12,477 bases of DNA from an uncultured Eubacteriales bacterium (GCA_902497185.1 CABVEG010000018.1:1-12477); one strand, 5' to 3'; shown: positions 1-6,532, counted from the first letter of the stretch. The notes: generated by a model from the sequence alone, not told the origin. Numbers and translations are program-made.

Positions 1-534
1 GAGATTACAATTACAAAGGGTCGTGGCTATGTAGAAGCTGCTAAAAACAAGAGGGCTGACCAACCCCTTAGAATGATACCTGTTGACTCACTTTATACTC
101 CTGTCAGAAGAGTAAACTTTAAAGTTGAGGATACCAGAGTAGGTCAGATTACAGACTATGATAAGCTTACTTTTGAAGTTTGGACTGATGGTACTATTGC
201 TCCTGACGAAGCTGTAAGCTTGGGTGCTAAAATTTTAAATGAACACCTTAACTTATTCGTAGACTTATCTGATAGTGCGAAGAATGCAGAAATTCTTGTT
301 GAAAAGGAAGTAGGTACTAAGGAAAAGGTTCTTGAGCAGACTATTGAAGAATTAGACTTAACCGTGCGTTCTTATAACTGCTTAAAGAGAGCAGGTATTC
401 ATACTGTTGAGGATTTAACAAGAAAGACTGAAGATGATATGATGAAGGTACGTAATCTTGGACGTAAGTCTTTAGAGGAAGTACTTAACAAGTTAAACGA
501 GCTTGGTTTAAGCTTAAGTCCAAACGAGGATTAA
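1..534 (+). CDS. rpoA: DNA-directed RNA polymerase subunit alpha, 5'-truncated by the window edge
   Basis: This gene encodes the alpha subunit of RNA polymerase, which nucleates core assembly through its N-terminal domain and contacts UP elements and activators through its C-terminal domain. The open frame enters at base 1 (E-I-T-I-T-K-G-R-G-Y-V...), so 177 residues are visible and roughly the first 140 of a typical ~315-residue subunit are missing; the ATG at 73 is internal. The end of the N-terminal domain is recognisable (KGRGYV, then PVDSLYTPVRRVNFKVEDTR). The alpha-CTD follows with the conserved ELDLTVRSYNCLKRAGI segment, containing the arginine equivalent to E. coli R265 that contacts DNA, and NLGRKSLEEV. 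It lies 16 bases upstream of rplQ, the standard bacterial order, and is cotranscribed with it. Lysine codons are mostly AAG, as in other highly expressed genes here. Confidence 0.98.
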   Translation, partial: EITITKGRGYVEAAKNKRADQPLRMIPVDSLYTPVRRVNFKVEDTRVGQITDYDKLTFEVWTDGTIAPDEAVSLGAKILNEHLNLFVDLSDSAKNAEILVEKEVGTKEKVLEQTIEELDLTVRSYNCLKRAGIHTVEDLTRKTEDDMMKVRNLGRKSLEEVLNKLNELGLSLSPNED

Positions 535-550
535 TTAAGGAGGATTAGCA

Positions 551-1027
551 ATGGCTGAATATAGAAAGCTTGGTCGTACATCTAGCCAGAGAAAGGCTTT
601 ATTACGTAATCAGGTTACTAATTTATTATACCATGGCAAGATTAAGACAACTGAAGCTAAGGCTAAGGAAATCAGAAGACTTGCTGAAAAGTTAATTACT
701 ATTGCTGTTAAGGAAAAGGATAACTTTGAGGAAGTTACAGTAACTTCTAAGAAGGGCGGAGAGTCTGTTGAAAAGACTATTAAAAAGGATATGCCTAGCA
801 AGTTAAATGCTAGAAGAAAGATTTTAAGCGTTCTTTATCCTGTAGTTGAAGTTCCTGCTGATGGCAAGAAGAAGAGAGCAAATACTGTTACCGTAAATAT
901 GGCTAACAAGTTATTTGATGAAATAGCTCCAAAGTATGTTGACAGAAATGGTGGTTACACCAGAATCGTTAAGATTGGTCAAAGACGTGGCGATGGTGCT
1001 ATGGAAGTAATTATTGAATTAGTTTAA
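551..1027 (+). CDS. rplQ: 50S ribosomal protein L17, with lineage-type internal insertions
   Basis: L17 is a component of the large ribosomal subunit and normally the last gene of this ribosomal-protein operon. The start (MAEYRKLGRTSSQRKALLRN) and end (NGGYTRIVKIGQRRGDGAMEVIIELV) match the L17 family closely. At 158 residues it is about 30-40 residues longer than the usual ~115-127. The extra length falls in two lysine-rich stretches, roughly residues 57-82 and 99-115, between the conserved ends; from family knowledge, such insertions occur in Lachnospiraceae and relatives. The start is fixed by an AAGGAGG site at 537-543, eight bases before the ATG. Lysine is encoded almost only by AAG, a strong expression-linked bias. 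A hairpin terminator follows directly, so transcription of the ribosomal operon ends here. Confidence 0.98.
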   Translation: MAEYRKLGRTSSQRKALLRNQVTNLLYHGKIKTTEAKAKEIRRLAEKLITIAVKEKDNFEEVTVTSKKGGESVEKTIKKDMPSKLNARRKILSVLYPVVEVPADGKKKRANTVTVNMANKLFDEIAPKYVDRNGGYTRIVKIGQRRGDGAMEVIIELV

Positions 1028-1040
1028 TAATTGATTTAAG

Positions 1041-1074
1041 AAAGAGTGTTGTGTTAAGCAGCACTCTTTTTTTT
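1041..1074 (+). terminator. Rho-independent terminator of the rpoA-rplQ operon
   Basis: An 11-bp stem pairs 1041-1051 (AAAGAGTGTTG) with 1059-1069 (CAGCACTCTTT), with one G.U pair and a 7-base loop. It is followed by an uninterrupted T run to 1074. It begins 14 bases after the rplQ stop codon. Confidence 0.93.
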
Positions 1075-1100
1075 GAAATATTATAAAATGAAGATATTAT
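1073..1100 (+). promoter_or_regulatory. Possible sigma-A promoter for the araC-type/eamA pair
   Basis: A TTGAAA element at 1073-1078 and TATTAT at 1095-1100 are separated by 16 bases. They lie about 55 bases before the regulator's start codon. The -35 element overlaps the T tract of the preceding terminator. The region is very AT-rich, so chance matches are likely and the call is tentative. Confidence 0.4.
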
Positions 1101-1141
1101 ACAAGAAATTGCTATTTATATATATTAAAATAATATTTGCA

Positions 1142-1147
1142 AGGAGG
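1142..1147 (+). promoter_or_regulatory. Ribosome binding site that selects the TTG start of the AraC-type regulator
   Basis: AGGAGG at 1142-1147 lies seven bases before the TTG at 1155-1157. A longer reading frame opens at TTG 1137, but that codon precedes the AGGAGG and has no site of its own, so 1155 is the better start. Confidence 0.8.
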
Positions 1148-1154
1148 TGTTTAT

Positions 1155-1988
1155 TTGGAAAAAGAGATTAGAAAAATTTTTTATGATAATGAACTGGAAA
1201 TTGAGGCCTATAGTTTTGAGAGAGTTATACAGACATTTCCAAATCATTTTCATAATCATTATGTCATTGGTTTAATAGAAAAGGGAGAGCGCCTTTTATA
1301 TTGCAAAAATCGTGAGTACATAGTTGGCAAAGACAGCATTTTATTGTTTAATCCAGGTGATAATCATAGTTGTATTCAAAATAATGGAGATACCTTATAT
1401 TACAAAGGGTTGAATATATCTAAGAATACAATGTTGAATTTAATGGAAGAAATTACAGGGAAAAGACAACTTAATGCTTTTTCTGAAAATGTGATTTATA
1501 GTAGTGAAATAAAATACTATATTAAAAAGCTGTATAAAATGATTATGGAGGAGTCTAAGGAATTTGAAAAAGATGAGGTCCTGCATTTTCTGATTTCATC
1601 ATTAACAGAACAATATGGAAAGGCATTTGAGGATAATATTCCTGAATACAGAAAGGAAATTGATTTAGCCTGTAATTTTATGAAGCAGAACTTTGATAAA
1701 TCTATATCTTTAAAACAGTTGTGCCAATACAGTAATTTGAGCAAATCAACTTTATTGCGTGCTTTTACAAAATCTAAAGGAGTTACTCCATACCGTTATT
1801 TGCAAACAATACGTATAAATAAGGCTAAAGAGTTTTTAGAACAGGGGATTCCTCTTTCTGATGTTGCACAATTAACAGGATTTTCTGATCAAAGTCATTT
1901 TACTAATTTTTTTAATATGTTTATAGGAATATCACCTGCTGCATATAGAAATATTTTTTTAGGGAAGGCAATTAATAATGGAAAATAA
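1155..1988 (+). CDS. AraC-family transcriptional regulator (cupin sensor plus AraC HTH)
   Basis: This is a DNA-binding regulator of 277 residues from the preferred TTG start, a normal length for the family. The N-terminal part (about residues 15-100) has the cupin-like AraC ligand-binding pattern: NHFHNHYVIGLIEKGE, then GKDSILLFNPGDNHSC. The C-terminal ~100 residues carry the paired helix-turn-helix unit: first HTH around SLKQLCQYSNLSKSTLLRAF, second HTH plus family signature in LSDVAQLTGFSDQSHFTNFF followed by FIGISPAAYR. Its last codons overlap the start of the eamA-type transporter by 11 bases, so the two are translationally coupled; the simplest inference is that the regulator controls that exporter and senses its substrate. 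Lysine codons are mainly AAA, unlike the ribosomal genes just upstream, which fits low expression. The ligand is unknown. Confidence 0.93.
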   Translation: MEKEIRKIFYDNELEIEAYSFERVIQTFPNHFHNHYVIGLIEKGERLLYCKNREYIVGKDSILLFNPGDNHSCIQNNGDTLYYKGLNISKNTMLNLMEEITGKRQLNAFSENVIYSSEIKYYIKKLYKMIMEESKEFEKDEVLHFLISSLTEQYGKAFEDNIPEYRKEIDLACNFMKQNFDKSISLKQLCQYSNLSKSTLLRAFTKSKGVTPYRYLQTIRINKAKEFLEQGIPLSDVAQLTGFSDQSHFTNFFNMFIGISPAAYRNIFLGKAINNGK

Positions 1989-2859
1989 AGTAATTATTGG
2001 ACATATAGCAGCTTTTATTACAGTTTTAATATGGGGAACAACCTTTATATCCACAAAGGTGCTGCTTAAGGGCTTTGAACCCTTGGAAATATTGTTTTTC
2101 AGATTTGTTATAGGGTTTGTATCATTGAATATTATTTATCCAAAAAGATTAACTATAAAAGATATAAGGATTGAGGCGACCTTTGCTGCAGCAGGCTTAT
2201 GCGGAATTTGCTTGTACTATCTTTTAGAAAATGTATCATTAACATATACGCTTGCATCAAATGTAGGTGTTATTATTTCTGCTGCACCTTTATTTACGGC
2301 AATATTATCTCATATTTTTGTAAAGGATGAAGAAATGTTAAGTTGTCGGTTTATAGTTGGTTTTATTACAGCGATGGTGGGAATATGCTTAATAGGACTT
2401 AATGGAAATAATTTTGAAGTTAATCCCATTGGGGATATACTGGCATTTATTGCTGCCGTAGTGTGGGCATGTTACTCTCTGCTTACAAAAAAAATAAGCA
2501 GTTTCGGCTATAATACGATCCAGGCAACAAGAAGAATTTTTATGTACGGTATTATATTTATGATACCTTTGATTTTTGTTTTTGACTTTAAATGTAATTT
2601 CTCTGAATTTATAAAGCCTGTGTATTTTGCAAATTTACTTTTTTTAGGTTTAGGTGCATCTGCATTGTGCTTTGTTACGTGGAATTACGCAGTTAAAATT
2701 TTGGGAGCAGTAAAAACAAGTGTCTATATTTATATTGTTCCTGTTATTACAATTGTGACTTCTGTCATTGTTTTAAAAGAAAGAATAACGTTTATATCAA
2801 TAATAGGTACAGCTTTAACATTAACAGGTATGTTTATTTCTGAGGGTAGAAAAAAATAA
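1978..2859 (+). CDS. EamA/DMT-family membrane transporter
   Basis: This is a 293-residue integral membrane protein of the drug/metabolite transporter superfamily, usually proton-coupled exporters of amino acids, metabolites or small toxic compounds. It has the family architecture of two EamA repeats, roughly residues 5-140 and 150-290, with about ten hydrophobic segments. The first repeat opens with the typical IWGTTFISTKVLLKGFEPLEILFFRF pattern, here split as IWGTTFISTKVLL and EPLEILFFRF. The second ends in a segment resembling YIYIVPVITIVTSVIVLKE, the conserved 'P...... E' helix near the C-terminus. The ATG lies inside the 3' end of the AraC-type gene, giving an 11-base overlap. No substrate can be assigned. 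A hairpin follows about 35 bases after the stop. Confidence 0.93.
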   Translation: MENKVIIGHIAAFITVLIWGTTFISTKVLLKGFEPLEILFFRFVIGFVSLNIIYPKRLTIKDIRIEATFAAAGLCGICLYYLLENVSLTYTLASNVGVIISAAPLFTAILSHIFVKDEEMLSCRFIVGFITAMVGICLIGLNGNNFEVNPIGDILAFIAAVVWACYSLLTKKISSFGYNTIQATRRIFMYGIIFMIPLIFVFDFKCNFSEFIKPVYFANLLFLGLGASALCFVTWNYAVKILGAVKTSVYIYIVPVITIVTSVIVLKERITFISIIGTALTLTGMFISEGRKK

Positions 2860-2895
2860 AATTTATTATTATGGTATGTGACAATAATAAAAAGT

Positions 2896-2930
2896 AATAC
2901 AGCACCGTAAAAGTTTGGTGCTGTATTTTT
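2896..2930 (+). terminator. Terminator between convergent eamA and lysR genes, possibly bidirectional
   Basis: A perfect 11-bp stem pairs 2896-2906 (AATACAGCACC) with 2917-2927 (GGTGCTGTATT) around a 10-base loop, with a T run to 2930 on the plus strand. The lysR-type gene ends at 2937 on the opposite strand. On that strand the hairpin is followed by TACTTTTTATT, so it could also stop the convergent transcript, but less strongly. Confidence 0.9.
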
Positions 2931-2936
2931 ATGATT

Positions 2937-3842
2937 TTAATAATTATTATAATCTGTCACTATATCTTCAACTGCTTTAACAAATCTAAGTACATCATCA
3001 GGTGCATTAATACTATACAACAAGCCATAAGGAATACTGTAATCCCAGTTTACGGGAATTGAAACAAGACCGGGATGAACTTCTTGCCAACATTCAAGTG
3101 TAAGTAGAACATTTTTTGTTTCTGCACAGCGATTAAATACGGAGAGGTCATAATAGGGCGGAGTATCTTCAATATGAATTTGAGGATAATTTTTTTCCAA
3201 ATCATTGCGTATAAAATCATTTACACCTGAATCCCCTTTACAGACCATCATCAACGTTTCACCAAATAGATCTTCAATATTGATAAAACTTTTAGATGCA
3301 AGACGATGTTCTCTTGACACTGCTATCATTTTTTTGTATCTTCCAAGAGGTAAAAATTGACATAATGAAAGCCATGCTTTTGAATCACAAACACCGATCA
3401 AAAAATCAAATTTTTCTCCTAATTTTTCTATTTCAGATAAAATACCCTCGTGATTATCCCCAAAAGGAACAAGGTGGAGCTTATAGTCGGGAAAATCTTT
3501 ATTTACACGATACCATAAATCCATAAAAGGCTTAGCTGGATTTAAAAGTGACGTTCCAACGCAAAATGTAGTGTCATATTCCTTTGTTGCAGCAATGGCA
3601 CTTGCTATTGTTTTTTTTGAGTAGTCTATAATAAACTTAGCTTCTTTATATATTATTTTTCCTGATGGTGTTAAATTTATTCCTGATGGGGTACGCTCTA
3701 TAAGCTTTAAATTAAGGTGGCGTTCAAGAGTGTTTAATTGTTTCATAACGGCTGTAGGTGAAATATACAGGTGTTTGGCTGCTTTTGTAAAGCTGCCCCA
3801 GTCTGCTACAGCTATAAATGTATCAAGTATAGGGTTATACAT
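2937..3842 (-). CDS. LysR-family transcriptional regulator
   Basis: This is a 301-residue LysR-type regulator. Residues 1-60 form the winged HTH with the usual signature (LDTFIAVADWGSFTKAAKHL, then SPTAVMKQLNTLERHLNLKLIER and LTPSGKIIYKEAK). The rest is the periplasmic-binding-protein-like effector domain. The start is MYNPILDTF at 3842, because AGGAGGT (3848-3854, minus strand) lies five bases upstream; the frame is open to 3893, but no ribosome binding site supports that extra 17-residue leader. The gene is divergent from the flavodoxin/cupin/reductase/AKR cluster with a 119-base shared promoter region, the classic LysR arrangement, so it probably activates that cluster and represses itself. 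The inducer is unknown. The ALMOST-conserved effector domain gives no specific match I can name. Confidence 0.94.
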   Translation of the reverse strand: MYNPILDTFIAVADWGSFTKAAKHLYISPTAVMKQLNTLERHLNLKLIERTPSGINLTPSGKIIYKEAKFIIDYSKKTIASAIAATKEYDTTFCVGTSLLNPAKPFMDLWYRVNKDFPDYKLHLVPFGDNHEGILSEIEKLGEKFDFLIGVCDSKAWLSLCQFLPLGRYKKMIAVSREHRLASKSFINIEDLFGETLMMVCKGDSGVNDFIRNDLEKNYPQIHIEDTPPYYDLSVFNRCAETKNVLLTLECWQEVHPGLVSIPVNWDYSIPYGLLYSINAPDDVLRFVKAVEDIVTDYNNY

Positions 3843-3847
3843 AATGT

Positions 3848-3854
3848 ACCTCCT
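3848..3854 (-). promoter_or_regulatory. Ribosome binding site setting the lysR-type start
   Basis: AGGAGGT reads on the minus strand, five bases before the ATG whose first base is 3842. It argues against the longer in-frame start at 3893, which would place this site inside the coding sequence. Confidence 0.85.
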
Positions 3855-3863
3855 AATCACAGC

Positions 3864-3880
3864 ATAAACTTTTGGTTTAT
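3864..3880. promoter_or_regulatory. Inverted repeat at the lysR-type transcription start: candidate regulator site
   Basis: ATAAAC-N5-GTTTAT is a perfect 6+6 inverted repeat. It lies immediately downstream of the lysR -10 element (3884-3889), covering the predicted start of that transcript and the early leader. Dyads of this size are typical of LysR-type binding sites, and this position would suit autorepression. Binding by this regulator is inferred, not shown. Confidence 0.45.
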
Positions 3881-3883
3881 ACA

Positions 3884-3912
3884 ATGATAACATATTTGAA
3901 ATTCCAAGTCAA
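3884..3912 (-). promoter_or_regulatory. Sigma-A promoter of the lysR-type gene
   Basis: On the minus strand, TTGACT (3912-3907) and TATCAT (3889-3884) are 17 bases apart. A TG one base before the -10 makes it an extended -10. The predicted start is near 3877, leaving a leader of about 35 bases. Confidence 0.75.
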
Positions 3913-3930
3913 CATAAAAAGTGCTATACT
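3902..3930 (+). promoter_or_regulatory. Extended -10 promoter of the flavodoxin-led redox cluster
   Basis: TGC-TATACT (hexamer 3925-3930) is a good extended -10. The hexamer 17 bases upstream (TTCCAA, 3902-3907) is a poor -35. A weak -35 with a good -10 is what an activator-dependent LysR-regulated promoter would look like. It overlaps the divergent lysR promoter, whose -35 is at 3907-3912, so the two probably interfere. Confidence 0.6.
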
Positions 3931-3961
3931 TTAAATATAAAAAAGAAATGGAGGTATTTAA

Positions 3962-4465
3962 ATGTCGAATAAATTAATTGCTTTTTACTCCAGGGCAGAC
4001 GAAAACTATGTAAATGGTTTAATCAAAACCTTGGAGGTTGGAAATACGGAGCTTGCAGCCGATATAATTAAAGAGCTAACAGGTGGAGATTTATTTAAGA
4101 TTGAGCAGATTAAGCCTTATTCTAAAGACTATAACAAGTGTATTGATCAGGCACAGTCTGACCAAAAACGAAATGCTCGTCCTGAACTTAAGTCTTATCC
4201 TGAAAGTGTTTATAAATATGACGTTATTTATCTTGGATTTCCTAATTATTGGGGTACAATGCCTATGGCGGTATTTACTTTTTTGGAGCACTTTGATTTT
4301 AGCGGAAAAATAATTAAGCCCTTTTGTACTCACGAGGGCAGTGGTATGGGAAGCAGTATAAATGATATTAAGATGCTATGCCCAACGGCAAATGTTGAAA
4401 AAGGACTGCCAATTCGAGGAGGCAGTGTTCAGAGATCAAAAAGCGATATTGAAAAATGGATATAG
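3962..4465 (+). CDS. Flavodoxin-family protein
   Basis: This is a 167-residue cytoplasmic protein of the flavodoxin_4-type family, expected to bind FMN and carry electrons. It starts with a beta strand and phosphate-loop region of the family form (KLIAFYSRADENYVNG, residues 4-19), which replaces the T/SxTGxT loop of classical flavodoxins. The YDVIYLGFPNYWGTMPMAVFTFLE block (from residue 86, quoted in part) is the second FMN-binding loop, with Tyr/Trp residues that would stack on the flavin ring. THEGSGMGSS (residues 123-132) is the third conserved loop. GGAGGT lies seven bases before the ATG. It is the first gene of the cluster divergent from the lysR-type regulator. Whether it is an electron carrier or a small flavoenzyme cannot be told from sequence. 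Confidence 0.9.
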   Translation: MSNKLIAFYSRADENYVNGLIKTLEVGNTELAADIIKELTGGDLFKIEQIKPYSKDYNKCIDQAQSDQKRNARPELKSYPESVYKYDVIYLGFPNYWGTMPMAVFTFLEHFDFSGKIIKPFCTHEGSGMGSSINDIKMLCPTANVEKGLPIRGGSVQRSKSDIEKWI

Positions 4466-4484
4466 ATTATAGGAGGATTTTATT

Positions 4485-4895
4485 ATGAGTATTAAAGAAA
4501 TGAGCGTATTTTCTACAGGAAGTGCAAATGATGCTTTTGCACAGTATTTTATTGGTAATAGTTATTTAAATATGCTTTCCAAAGAGCAGGTTGCTATAGG
4601 AAATGTAACATTTGAGCCCAAATGTCGTAATAACTGGCATATCCATAATGCTGATAAAGGAGGAGGACAAATACTTCTTGTTACAGCAGGAGAAGGCTGG
4701 TATCAGGAATGGGGCAAGGAGGCTGTTAGATTAAAGCCGGGTGATGTTGTTAATATTGCTCCGGGTGTGAAGCATTGGCATGGAGCAACGGAAAATTCAT
4801 GGTTTCAGCATTTAGCCATAGAAGTGCCGGGGGAAAATTGTAAAACAGAATGGTGTGAACCTGTTTCTAATGAAGAATATGAAAAATTAGGCTAA
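4485..4895 (+). CDS. Small single-domain cupin protein
   Basis: This 136-residue protein is a single beta-barrel cupin. Motif 1 is seen as WHIHNADKGGGQILLVTAGEG (in two parts: H52 and H54, then Q62 where many cupins have Glu, and the closing Gly). Motif 2 is GDVVNIAPGVKHWHGA (residues 87-101) with H97. The histidines would bind a metal ion. Related short cupins commonly sit beside flavodoxins and aldo/keto reductases in Firmicutes and are annotated only as cupin or carboxymuconolactone decarboxylase-associated proteins; the reaction is not established. It lies 19 bases after the flavodoxin with its own AGGAGG site, so it is cotranscribed. The Glu-to-Gln change could alter metal choice or leave a non-enzymatic ligand-binding role. 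Confidence 0.9.
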   Translation: MSIKEMSVFSTGSANDAFAQYFIGNSYLNMLSKEQVAIGNVTFEPKCRNNWHIHNADKGGGQILLVTAGEGWYQEWGKEAVRLKPGDVVNIAPGVKHWHGATENSWFQHLAIEVPGENCKTEWCEPVSNEEYEKLG

Positions 4896-4911
4896 TGGGA
4901 GGGATTAAGTA

Positions 4912-5448
4912 ATGAAAAATGTATTGATTATTTCAGCTAGTCCTAGAAAAAAAGGAAATTCAGATATATTGTGTGACAGATTTGCTCAGGGCGCAGAGGA
5001 AAGTGGTCACAGTGTGGAAAAGGTATTTTTAGCTTCTGAAAACATTGGGTATTGTCGTGGCTGTGGTGTATGTAACACCACTCATAAATGTGTACAAAAG
5101 GATGATATGTCTGTAATACTTGATAAAATGATAACAGCCGATGTTATTGTTCTTGCCACACCTGTTTATTTTTATTCCATGGATGGACAAATGAAAACCT
5201 TTATTGACAGAACCGTACCTAGATATACTGAAATTGTTAATAAGGATTTTTACTTTATTATGACGGCTGCCGACACTGAAAAAGCCAGTTTAGAGCGTAC
5301 AATGGAAACCTTTAGAGGCTTTACCGAGGATTGCCTTAGTGGAGCAAGAGAAGCAGGTATTATATATGGTGTTGGAGCTTGGAAGGTTGGTGAAATAAAA
5401 TCTACAGCTGCCTATGATGAGGCTTATGAAATGGGAAAAAACATATAA
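4912..5448 (+). CDS. NAD(P)H-dependent FMN reductase / iron-sulfur flavoprotein-like protein
   Basis: This 178-residue protein has the flavodoxin-like NADPH-dependent FMN reductase fold. The FMN phosphate loop is ISASPRKKGNSDIL (residues 7-20). A compact cysteine motif follows at C48-X2-C51-X2-C54-X5-C60 (YCRGCGVCNTTHKC), then DDM at 64-66. That spacing matches the CX2CX2CX4-7C [4Fe-4S] motif known from archaeal and clostridial iron-sulfur flavoproteins (Isf). LATPVYFYSMDGQMKTFIDR (residues 81-100) is the second flavin-contact segment. The protein may move electrons from NAD(P)H or ferredoxin through a 4Fe-4S cluster and FMN to a small acceptor, but many homologues are known only as flavodoxin-family proteins. 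It lies 16 bases after the cupin with a GGGAGG site. Confidence 0.9.
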   Translation: MKNVLIISASPRKKGNSDILCDRFAQGAEESGHSVEKVFLASENIGYCRGCGVCNTTHKCVQKDDMSVILDKMITADVIVLATPVYFYSMDGQMKTFIDRTVPRYTEIVNKDFYFIMTAADTEKASLERTMETFRGFTEDCLSGAREAGIIYGVGAWKVGEIKSTAAYDEAYEMGKNI

Positions 5449-5461
5449 AAACATATTATAC

Positions 5462-5480
5462 CGTTTAGATTTTCTAAACG
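5462..5480. repeat. Perfect 8-bp inverted repeat between the FMN reductase and the AKR gene
   Basis: CGTTTAGA-TTT-TCTAAACG would form an 8-bp stem with a 3-base loop, 22 bases before the AKR start codon. No T run follows, so it is not a standard terminator. It could be a repressor site, an mRNA-processing or stabilising hairpin, or chance. Confidence 0.55.
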
Positions 5481-5502
5481 AATCAGAATGGGAGTGCTTT
5501 AA

Positions 5503-6360
5503 ATGATTTTAAATGAAAGTTATATTTTATCAAATGGTGTGAATATACCAAAGCTTGGACTTGGAACTTGGTTTATTGATGATGATAAGGCAGAGCAGGC
5601 TGTTAAGGATGCTGTAAATCTGGGCTATCATCATATTGATACTGCACAGGCATACGGAAATGAGGTTGGTGTAGGTACAGGAATCAGAAACTGTGGTGTT
5701 CCAAGAGAGGAGCTTTTTGTAACAACCAAGGTAGCAGCTGAAGAAAAATCATATAAAGATGCTGCAAAATCAATAGATGAGTCACTTAATAAAATGGGAC
5801 TTGACTATATAGATATGATGATTATACACAGTCCTCAGCCTTGGGCAGAATGGCGTGGAGAAAAACGCTATTTTGATGAAAACAGGGAAGTATGGAAAGC
5901 ATTGGAGGATGCCTACAAAGCAGGTAAATTAAGAGCAATAGGCGTTTCAAACTTTTTAATATCAGATCTTGAAAGTCTGATGCAAGAATGTGAAATAAAA
6001 CCTATGGTCAATCAGATTTTGACTCACATAGGTAATACACCTATAGAATTGATTGATTACTGCAATGAGCATAAAATTTTGCTTGAGGCTTATTCTCCTA
6101 TTGCTCACGGTGAGGCATTAAAAAACAAAGCAATAGCTGATATTGCTGTAAAGTATGGTGTGTCTGTAGCACAGCTTTGTATTAAATATACATTGGAGCT
6201 TGGTATGGTTGCTCTTCCTAAAACTTCAAACAGTGAACATATGAAAGAAAATGCAGAGTTGAATTTTAATATTTCAAATGAAGATATGGAAATTCTTAAA
6301 GCTATTAAATTTAGTGAGTATGGAGAATACAGCTTTTTCCCTGTATTCAGCGGAAAATAG
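5503..6360 (+). CDS. Aldo/keto reductase
   Basis: This 285-residue (alpha/beta)8-barrel oxidoreductase uses NADP(H) to reduce aldehydes and ketones. The full catalytic tetrad of the superfamily is present: D46 and Y51 in HHIDTAQAYGNE, K76 in FVTTKV and H109 in MMIIHSPQPW. GVSNF (starting in RAIGVSNFL) and the cofactor-binding ALPKTSN near residue 240 are also in place, and the length is normal for the AKR3/AKR5-like prokaryotic group. It is the last gene of the LysR-divergent redox cluster, 54 bases after the FMN reductase, with a GGGAG site before the ATG and a terminator 37 bases after the stop. Its physiological substrate is unknown; the neighbours suggest reduction of a reactive carbonyl or quinone-like compound. 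Confidence 0.94.
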   Translation: MILNESYILSNGVNIPKLGLGTWFIDDDKAEQAVKDAVNLGYHHIDTAQAYGNEVGVGTGIRNCGVPREELFVTTKVAAEEKSYKDAAKSIDESLNKMGLDYIDMMIIHSPQPWAEWRGEKRYFDENREVWKALEDAYKAGKLRAIGVSNFLISDLESLMQECEIKPMVNQILTHIGNTPIELIDYCNEHKILLEAYSPIAHGEALKNKAIADIAVKYGVSVAQLCIKYTLELGMVALPKTSNSEHMKENAELNFNISNEDMEILKAIKFSEYGEYSFFPVFSGK

Positions 6361-6396
6361 TAATAAATAAAATATAAAAGGAATTAGAGTGTGTAT

Positions 6397-6430
6397 AAAC
6401 TGTCATACAGTAGGTATGGCAGTTTTTTTT
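6397..6430 (+). terminator. Rho-independent terminator of the redox cluster
   Basis: A 12-bp stem pairs 6397-6408 (AAACTGTCATAC) with 6414-6425 (GTATGGCAGTTT), with one G.U pair and a 5-base loop. It is followed by a T run to 6430. Confidence 0.93.
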
Positions 6431-6472
6431 CTGTGTACAGTGAATAGAAATAATAATGAAAAGGCTTTTTTG

Positions 6473-6501
6473 TTGAAATTGCAAAAAGGATATGATATAT
6501 T
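6473..6501 (+). promoter_or_regulatory. Probable sigma-A promoter of the lacI-type gene
   Basis: TTGAAA at 6473-6478 and TATATT at 6496-6501 are 17 bases apart, ending 31 bases before the TTG start. No copy of the GAAAGCGCTTTC palindrome is found here, so autoregulation through that site is not supported. Confidence 0.55.
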
Positions 6502-6517
6502 ATAAATATAAACTGTT

Positions 6518-6523
6518 AAGGAG
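6518..6523 (+). promoter_or_regulatory. Ribosome binding site that selects the TTG start of the LacI-type regulator
   Basis: AAGGAG at 6518-6523 is directly followed by an ATG at 6524, which is too close to be used. The TTG at 6533 is nine bases away and yields the family's standard N-terminus MTIYDIAKEAG. Confidence 0.85.
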
Positions 6524-6532
6524 ATGATAGGC

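Noticed and set aside
1137..1154. Longer start of the AraC-type regulator at TTG 1137.
   Set aside because: It would place the AGGAGG site inside the coding sequence and has no ribosome binding site of its own.
3296..3526. Plus-strand open frame within the LysR-type gene.
   Set aside because: It lies entirely antisense to the effector domain and shows no family resemblance.
3843..3893. 17-residue N-terminal extension of the LysR-type regulator.
   Set aside because: AGGAGGT lies inside the extension, five bases before a better ATG, and the LysR HTH normally starts within a few residues of the N-terminus. The predicted promoter also overlaps the extension.
6524..6532. ATG at 6524 as start of the LacI-type regulator.
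   Set aside because: It abuts the AAGGAG site with no spacing; TTG 6533 gives correct spacing and the canonical family N-terminus.
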